DNA of 37,778 nt, from the NCBI GenBank assembly GCA_017424235.1, contig JAFPAQ010000081.1, positions 1-37,778 on the forward strand, written 5' to 3'. Source of the stretch: Lachnospiraceae bacterium (lineage in GTDB: Bacteria; Bacillota; Clostridia; Lachnospirales; Lachnospiraceae). Shown here in pieces: positions 33,051 to 37,778 of this stretch; positions within the stretch are counted from its first letter, which is position 1; every line of letters starts with the position of its first letter. Below the pieces are notes generated by a model that worked only from the letters and a program-made list of their open reading frames with translations, had not been told where the DNA came from and did no database searches. The translations under genes were made by a program, and so were the position numbers.

Positions 33051-33452
33051 AAGTTAATGGATGGAATGATAGAGTTGCCATTTGCATTACCAACTGCAGT
33101 AGCAGGTATTGCACTTACACATTTGACAACTACAGAAGGCTGGATAGGAAGTATATTTAACAAAATTGGAATTAAGATTGCGTACACGAAAACAGGCATT
33201 ATTTTTGCACTAATTTTTGTAGGAATTCCATTTGTAGTCAGAAGTGTTCAGACTGTATTGGAAAAAATGGATGGTTCTTATGAGGAAGCAATGGAGATTT
33301 TGGGAGCAACACCATTTGAAACTTTTAGAAAAGCAGTCTTTCCGGAAATATGTCCTGCATTAATCGGTGGCTTTACGATGGCTTTTGCAAGATGTCTGGG
33401 TGAGTATGGAAGTGTAGTATTTATAGCAGGAAATAAGCCATATGAAACTGTT
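33051..33452 (+). pseudogene. cysT: sulfate ABC permease fragment
   Basis: About 130 codons of the CysT/CysW family. [17 protein letters not shown] is the conserved start of the core. YEEAMEILGATPFETFRKAVFPE is the EAA loop, and FARCLGEYGSVVFIAGNKPYET is the typical following helix. N- and C-terminal parts are missing. The 5' join is out of frame with the binding-protein piece; the 3' join runs in frame into an AprB fragment. Confidence 0.8.
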
Positions 33453-33454
33453 AT

Positions 33455-33737
33455 AGTAGGATGTGGGAGATGTGTTCAGGCTTGTCCGGGAAATCTGATT
33501 AAAATTCAAGATGAAAAGGCAGTAATAAAAAGAGAAAAGGATTGCTGGGGTTGTACATCTTGCCTGAAGGAATGTAAGACCTGTGCAATATCATTTTTCC
33601 TTGGTGCAGATATAGGTGGTAAAGGTTCTGTTCTTTCAGTAGAAGAGAAGGGTGACGAAAGAATATGGACTGTAACTGCACCGGATGGAAATAAAAAAAC
33701 AATAGTAGTTAACACAAAGGAATCAAATAAATATTAG
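33455..33737 (+). pseudogene. aprB: adenylylsulfate reductase beta subunit fragment
   Basis: About 90 codons of a two-[4Fe-4S] ferredoxin-type protein: GCGRCVQACPGNLIKI, then KDCWGCTSCLKECKTCAISF and FLGADIGGKGSVLS, which matches AprB closely. The first cysteine of the first cluster is lost at the join (VIVGCGRC in place of CxGCGRC). The large catalytic subunit aprA, expected upstream, is absent. Confidence 0.75.
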
Positions 33738-33820
33738 GATGATGTAAAAATACATCAATAGTAATAGTAGTTTTTTACATGATATATTTGTTGGATTTAA
33801 AGAAAGGATAGGTTATCAAA

Positions 33821-34150
33821 ATGACACACTTAGATGAATTAGAGGCAGAAGCAATATATATTATCAGAGAGGTTGCAGCAGAATGTGAAAAGCCGGTTAT
33901 GCTTTATTCTATTGGAAAAGACAGTTCCGTAATGCTGCATTTAGCATTAAAAGCGTTTTATCCGGAGAAGCCCCCTTTTCCATTTTTACATGTAAATACT
34001 ACATGGAAATTTAGAGAGATGATTGAATTCAGAGATCATGTTGCTGAAAAATATGGTTTGGAAATGCTTGAATATATCAATGAAGAAGGTGTTGCACAAG
34101 GAATCAATCCATTTGATCATGGATCAGCATATACAGATATAAGAGGGTAA
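33821..34150 (+). pseudogene. cysD: sulfate adenylyltransferase subunit 2 fragment
   Basis: 109 codons of the N-terminal half: the PP-loop motif [18 protein letters not shown], then [20 protein letters not shown] and [17 protein letters not shown]. After YTDIRG comes a stop created by the join to cysN. The missing ~190 residues include the rest of the adenylation site. The start follows GAAAGGA and looks normal. Confidence 0.83.
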
Positions 34151-34151
34151 A

Positions 34152-34808
34152 AATTATTTTGTCAAATTGGGAACAAAACTGATTCCAGGTGTCCTTAAGA
34201 ATATAAAATACACAATTGATGTAAATACAGGAAAGAAAAAAGAATCTAATTCACTAAAGAAAAATGAAATAGCAGTATGTGAATTGGTATTTGCTGATTC
34301 GATTGTAGTAGATTTGTTTGAAAACCATAAAACCTTAGGTGAACTGATTCTTATAGACCGTGTAACAAACATGACCTCAGCTTGTGGTATTGTAACAGAG
34401 ATTTTAGCAGATTCCAAAGATTCTTCAGATAGTGTAATTGATCGTGAAGCAAGAAGTAATTTTAAGGGACAAAGAGCATTAACCTTTGAATTTAAGACTG
34501 GCAAATTTGATACAACCTTAGAGTATGTTCAGAAAGTCGAAAAAGAGCTTTCAATTCGTGGAAGACATACATATCTTTATGTTCCTAAAACAGGTGAAGA
34601 TATAGTAACGGTTGTAAATCATTTGAACAATGCAGGAATATTAGTATTAATGCTTGTGGATGACATAGATACATCTGCTTTTGCTGAAAATCGTTCATAT
34701 ACCAATAACTGGCAGGCTGAAAAGATGACTGTTAGTGAAGCTGCAAACAGGATTTACAAGTATTCAGGTATTCATGGTGAGGAAGTAAGTGGGGGCGCTT
34801 TTATATAA
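34152..34808 (+). pseudogene. cysN: sulfate adenylyltransferase subunit 1 fragment (C-terminal)
   Basis: About 218 codons. The first part (FVKLGTKLIPGVLKNI to VTNMTSACGIV) is the beta-barrel end of CysN; the whole N-terminal GTPase domain is missing. It continues into a degenerate APS-kinase-like domain without a P-loop (VIDREARSNFKGQRALTFEF, GRHTYLYVPKTGEDIV). No start codon or ribosome site exists for this piece. Confidence 0.8.
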
Positions 34809-34890
34809 TTTTTGGTAACTGTTCAGAACTAAGTTCTTCACAGTCACAATTTATGCACACAAAATCAATAAATTGATTTTGGCGCATATA

Positions 34891-34934
34891 AAACTCGGGT
34901 TTTCATTCTGAAAACTCCTCGCGGAATAGTGGTT
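34891..34934 (-). repeat. interspersed repeat B, copy 3 (inverted)
   Basis: On the minus strand it reads CCGCGAGGAGTTTTCAGAAT followed by GAAAACCCGAGTT, matching copies 1 and 2. It lies between the cysN fragment and the Rrf2 gene. Confidence 0.65.
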
Positions 34935-35001
34935 GTGAATAGTTACAATTTTTGTATATCTGCAATATACAATATGAAGAAATATAGAAAGGGTGTGAAG
35001 G

Positions 35002-35415
35002 ATGAGGATATCTTCAAAATCAAAATGTGCAATATTGTTTATGGTAGATTTGGCAAAATATAATACAGGTGAACCGGTCTGTTTAAAGGAAGTTGCAAAG
35101 AGAAGACAGATTTCAGAAAAATTTTTGGAACAAAGCATCAGTATTTTAAATAATGCAGGGCTTGTTCGTTCGGTACGCGGACCAAGAGGTGGTTATATGT
35201 TAAATATATCTCCTTCTGAATTAACAGTTGGCATGATATTGAGAAAAGTTGAAAACAATATGTTTTTTTCTAATTCTGTTGATTCTGATACTAACGATGT
35301 AACAATGAAGGTATGTGAAAAATTAGAAGATGCCATTGAACAGGTAGTTGATGGAATTTGTCTTCGTGATCTGGTAGAATGGGAAGATAATCAGGTTTTT
35401 AATTATTATATTTGA
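35002..35415 (+). CDS. Rrf2-family transcriptional regulator
   Basis: 137 residues, full length. The winged helix covers about 1-80: MRISSKSKCAILFMVDLAKY, then VCLKEVAKRRQISEKFLEQSI, then GLVRSVRGPRGGYMLNISPS. The three Fe-S cysteines of IscR are absent, so it is closer to CymR-like sulfur regulators. It lies beside the broken sulfate-assimilation operon, whose promoter carries a TCCTA-N9-TAGGA site, and is probably its regulator. The ribosome site is a run around GGGTGTGAAGG. Confidence 0.83.
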   Translation: MRISSKSKCAILFMVDLAKYNTGEPVCLKEVAKRRQISEKFLEQSISILNNAGLVRSVRGPRGGYMLNISPSELTVGMILRKVENNMFFSNSVDSDTNDVTMKVCEKLEDAIEQVVDGICLRDLVEWEDNQVFNYYI

Positions 35416-35443
35416 GCCTATGTATGTAGGTTTAGGTGTTATT

Positions 35444-35480
35444 AAAAGCAGTCATATCATAGTGGATATGGTTGCTTTTT
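35444..35480 (+). terminator. intrinsic terminator
   Basis: The stem AAAAGCA-CATATC/GATATG-TGCTTTTT ends the Rrf2 gene. Repeat A begins directly after its T-tract. Confidence 0.75.
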
Positions 35481-35481
35481 G

Positions 35482-35506
35482 TTTACGTTATAGGAAATTG
35501 CGACAG
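35482..35506 (+). repeat. terminator-associated repeat A, copy 3
   Basis: ACGTTATAGGAAATTGCGA lies directly after a terminator, identical to copy 2 over 25 bases. It is followed by CATTTAATCAAAAAGC, as at copy 1. Confidence 0.65.
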
Positions 35507-35541
35507 TGTAAACCATTTAATCAAAAAGCGCAGCTTTTTGT

Positions 35542-35569
35542 AATCGGATGCGCTGGCATCCGATTTTTT
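35542..35569 (+). terminator. second intrinsic terminator
   Basis: A perfect stem AATCGGATGC/GCATCCGATT with a GCTG loop and T6 tract. From here to the cas3 promoter at 35838 I see only AT-rich sequence and one more hairpin (AAGGAATTA/TAATTCCTT, about 35664-35694). Confidence 0.8.
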
Positions 35570-35837
35570 ATTGTGGAGTTTTTTACAATATATTTAATGG
35601 GATAAAAGATAATTTTTAGTCAATTGTAAGAATTGGAAGTGAAAAAATGCTTGAAAACAAAATAAGGAATTAAATCTAAGATATAATTCCTTACTTGTTT
35701 GTGAAGTATTTTCAATCCACAGCGTTGAACATTATAAAATAGTAAAGTATCAAGCTGACAACTAATTATAAAATAAATTAATAAATCGGTCAAATTGAAA
35801 AATACGGACAGTTTATTTCTACTTAACAAATAAGTAA

Positions 35838-35866
35838 TTGACATTAATACTCTAAGTTGTTATAAT
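35838..35866 (+). promoter_or_regulatory. promoter of cas3
   Basis: Consensus TTGACA and TATAAT with exactly 17 bases between, 59 bases before the cas3 start. Confidence 0.8.
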
Positions 35867-35924
35867 TATATTATAGTCACACAATTTAAAAAATAAACAG
35901 TTTATTAAAAAGGGATACAAATTT

Positions 35925-37358
35925 ATGATAGCACATATTTCGGAAGACGGATTAAAAAGGGAAGAATCAGTAGCAGAACATACAAGTAAGACGGTACATT
36001 TATGTAACAAAAAAGGAAAAAGATGTGGTATATCAAATATTATGATGTTATGTGCAATGCTTCATGACATGGGGAAAAATAAGCAAAAGTTTAGTGATTA
36101 TTTGTATTGTGATGAACAGGTAAAAAAGAAAATGCGAGGAACGATTGCACATGCATCTACTGGAGCAAAATATATTTATGATAAAAAACATGACAATAAA
36201 GATCTTAATATACAGCTTCTTACCGAGTTAGTATCATATGCAATTGCGGCTCATCATGGAATATTTGATATTGTCGATGAAGAAAAGGAAGATATACTTA
36301 AACAAAAATTATCAAAAGTAGAAGATTATGAGGAAGCATGTGTAAATGCTAAACGTGATTATTTAGATGATCAAAGACTAGATGAATTGTTTTCTGGTGC
36401 ATTAGATGAGATAAAAGAAATAAGAAATGAAATAAAAAATATGCCAAATATAAAGACAGAAATTGATTATTTAATTAATCATTTATCGTCTTTACAAATA
36501 GATGAAAGAGAAAAAATAATTAAAGAAATCAATGCTTATGAACTATATAATTTGTCCTGCCTGCAACGTATGATTCTGTCAATCCTTATTGATGCTGATT
36601 GGGAGGCTACTTCTGATTTTATGACGAATGTTGATACACTCACTAAGGGGAATGAAATTAATACAGAGGACATATTTAAAAAAGCAAGACAAAATTTTGA
36701 TTTTTATATGAAGAAGAAACGATCAGCTGTAAAAAAATTGATTCCAGCTGGTAAAATAACAGAAAAAGAGAAAGAAATTTTTGAAGCAAGAAATGAGTTA
36801 CAACAGCAGTGTATTGAATTTGCAAAAAATCCTGCAGGAATTTACTGTTTGCCAATTCCTACAGGAGGTGGAAAGACATTGAGCAGTCTGGCATATGCAT
36901 TGGAATATAGTATAGAGCATCCTGAGACGGAGAGAATTATTTATATTTCACCATATATATCAATTACTGAACAAAACGCTGATGTATTTCGTCAGGCGAT
37001 TGGTAATGATGAGTGGATACTTGAACATCATTCATCAGTGGTAAGAAATGAAGAACAAATGTATGAAGATTACAAAACAAACTCAGCTGCAAGGTTGGAT
37101 ATTGACTGGAGTCAGCCGTTTATTTGTACTACTTTTGTTCAGTTTATGAATACTTTGTTTTCTGATAAAAAGCAATCTATTAGATTAATGAATAGACTAA
37201 TTAATGCAGTTGTTATTATTGATGAAGTACAATCTATGCCATTAAGGTGTGTAAATACATTTAATGGTATGATGAATTTCCTGAATAAGATTTGTAATAC
37301 AAATATTATTTTGTGCACTGCAACACAACCAACGCTTGGGCAAATAGAATATCCTATA
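35925..37358 (+). CDS. cas3: type I CRISPR helicase-nuclease Cas3, 5' part
   Basis: About 478 codons of Cas3 remain of some 750-800. The HD nuclease domain comes first: EHTSKT (His19), LHDMGK (His47-Asp48) and AAHHG (His110-His111). The SF2 helicase follows: PTGGGKT (312-318) is Walker A, IIDEVQSMP (Asp433-Glu434) is the DEAD-like box, and LCTATQP (463-469) is motif III. The rest of the helicase (second RecA domain and C-terminal domain) is replaced, with no stop, by V-ATPase sequence. The N-terminal HD arrangement suits subtypes such as I-C or I-B. No Cascade genes or repeats are in view, so the system lies beyond a join. The protein as written would be non-functional. Confidence 0.85.
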
Positions 37359-37688
37359 GACATCCTTGGTGACGATGGTGTACCTGTAAACTACCACGAG
37401 GAGTTCTGGAAAGCTGAGGTAATCGACTTCGTTGTTCTCCAACAAGATGCATTCGACAAAATCGATGCTGTCTGCCCAATGGAGCGTCAACAATACATCC
37501 TTAACCTCGTGATGGATATCTGCAAGCACGATTATGACTTCAAGGACTTCAACGACGTAAGTACCTACTTCAAACGCGTGATCAACCTCTGCAAACAGAT
37601 GAACTACGCTGAGTTCAAGAGCGAGGCATTCAACCAATATCAACAACAACTCAACGACCTTCTCGCTGAGAAACAAATCAAAGCATAA
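37359..37688 (+). CDS. V-type ATP synthase subunit A, 3' part (foreign sequence)
   Basis: About 110 codons, in frame with cas3 but unrelated. ILGDDGVPVNYHEEFWKAEV, then LQQDAFDKIDAVCPMERQQY and KRVINLCKQMNYAEFKSEAF, are the C-terminus of a Bacteroidetes-type V/A-ATPase catalytic subunit. Codon use changes sharply to C-ending codons. The switch lies near 37,355-37,365. It most probably reflects a chimeric assembly join. Confidence 0.75.
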   Translation, partial: DILGDDGVPVNYHEEFWKAEVIDFVVLQQDAFDKIDAVCPMERQQYILNLVMDICKHDYDFKDFNDVSTYFKRVINLCKQMNYAEFKSEAFNQYQQQLNDLLAEKQIKA

Positions 37689-37693
37689 CGACT

Positions 37694-37778
37694 ATGGCAA
37701 AAGCATTTCAAAAGATTTATACACACATCACAGCTATCACCAAGGCTACTTGCTCATTGAAAGCTGAAGGTGTAGGTA
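37694..37778 (+). CDS. V-type ATP synthase subunit B, start (partial)
   Basis: MAKAFQKIYTHITAITKATC and eight more residues, running off the window, match the start of Bacteroidetes-type V-ATPase subunit B. It follows subunit A by 5 bases, in the usual order of that operon, and supports the view that the block from about 37,360 is a coherent piece of another genome. Confidence 0.7.
   Translation, partial: MAKAFQKIYTHITAITKATCSLKAEGVG

Noticed and set aside
32789..33160. A 123-residue gene of its own
   Set aside because: It is the C-terminal cysK piece plus a sulfate-binding protein signal peptide, then out-of-frame permease sequence.
33033..33737. A natural permease-ferredoxin fusion protein
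   Set aside because: Both halves are incomplete, the first cluster cysteine is missing, and neighbouring genes show the same kind of join.
35420..35924. CRISPR array or small gene upstream of cas3
   Set aside because: No regularly spaced direct repeats are present; the 61-codon frame here crosses two terminators and repeat A.
35925..37688. A functional 587-residue Cas3 variant with a new C-terminal domain
   Set aside because: The C-terminal part is the end of V-ATPase subunit A and is followed by subunit B; a chimeric join explains it better than a domain fusion.

Overview
The window is low-GC DNA from a member of the Firmicutes/Clostridia, most probably a gut Lachnospiraceae (Roseburia/Agathobacter/Lachnospira type). 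This rests on codon use, strong AGGAGG-type ribosome sites, TTGACA/TATAAT promoters, many intrinsic terminators, three riboswitches of clostridial style and the gene families present. The exception is the last ~420 bases (from about 37,360), which are richer in C-ending codons and encode V-type ATPase subunits of Bacteroidetes type. The contig therefore probably contains a chimeric join, and the annotation there should be read with care.

Layout. 1-3,000: end of an unknown gene, a CPBP membrane protease, two overlapping flavodoxin-fold reductases, a GC-rich intergenic element, and remnants of a serine/threonine phosphatase. 3,036-5,440: a 1-phosphofructokinase-type sugar kinase, then a cobalamin riboswitch driving a DUF4430 lipoprotein and an ECF-transporter S component, a probable vitamin B12 uptake unit. 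5,700-9,200: an M15-type peptidase, a six-TM chemotaxis receptor and a membrane-anchored XRE regulator. 9,360-14,740: a glycine riboswitch, a two-gene membrane transporter (DUF5058 plus partner) with an M20 amidohydrolase, then an amino-acid ABC transporter whose binding protein has its two lobes in swapped order (circular permutation). 14,775-18,750: a tRNA-dihydrouridine synthase on the minus strand, a NusG-domain-II membrane protein, an ECF sigma/RsiV-like anti-sigma pair and a decapitated chemotaxis receptor.

19,105-26,451 is a run of amine/amino-acid oxidation genes: a HcnA-like 2Fe-2S protein, a HcnB-like flavoprotein with a 2x[4Fe-4S] ferredoxin insert, a BFD-type 2Fe-2S protein, a DAO-type oxidase, an AraC regulator, a P-II protein lacking the uridylylation tyrosine, an APC permease and an ornithine-cyclodeaminase-family enzyme. 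Together with the upstream glycine-controlled operon this looks like a region for import, hydrolysis and oxidation of amino acids or N-substituted amino acids. The substrate cannot be read from sequence.

26,499-29,043: a fluoride riboswitch with a cation/proton antiporter, then L-lactate dehydrogenase. 29,086-32,400: a MarR regulator and, behind a matching operator, two ArsA/Get3-type ATPases flanking a small protein. 32,487-34,808: a sulfate-assimilation operon (cysK, sulfate-binding protein, cysT, aprB, cysD, cysN) reduced to well-conserved fragments joined by at least five deletions, followed by an intact Rrf2 regulator. 35,838 to the end: a good promoter and the 5' two thirds of a type I cas3, which runs without a stop into the foreign V-ATPase sequence.

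Two short interspersed repeat families (three copies each) lie between genes. One always begins in the T-tract of an intrinsic terminator or terminator-like hairpin. I saw no tRNA, rRNA, CRISPR array or intact insertion sequence.
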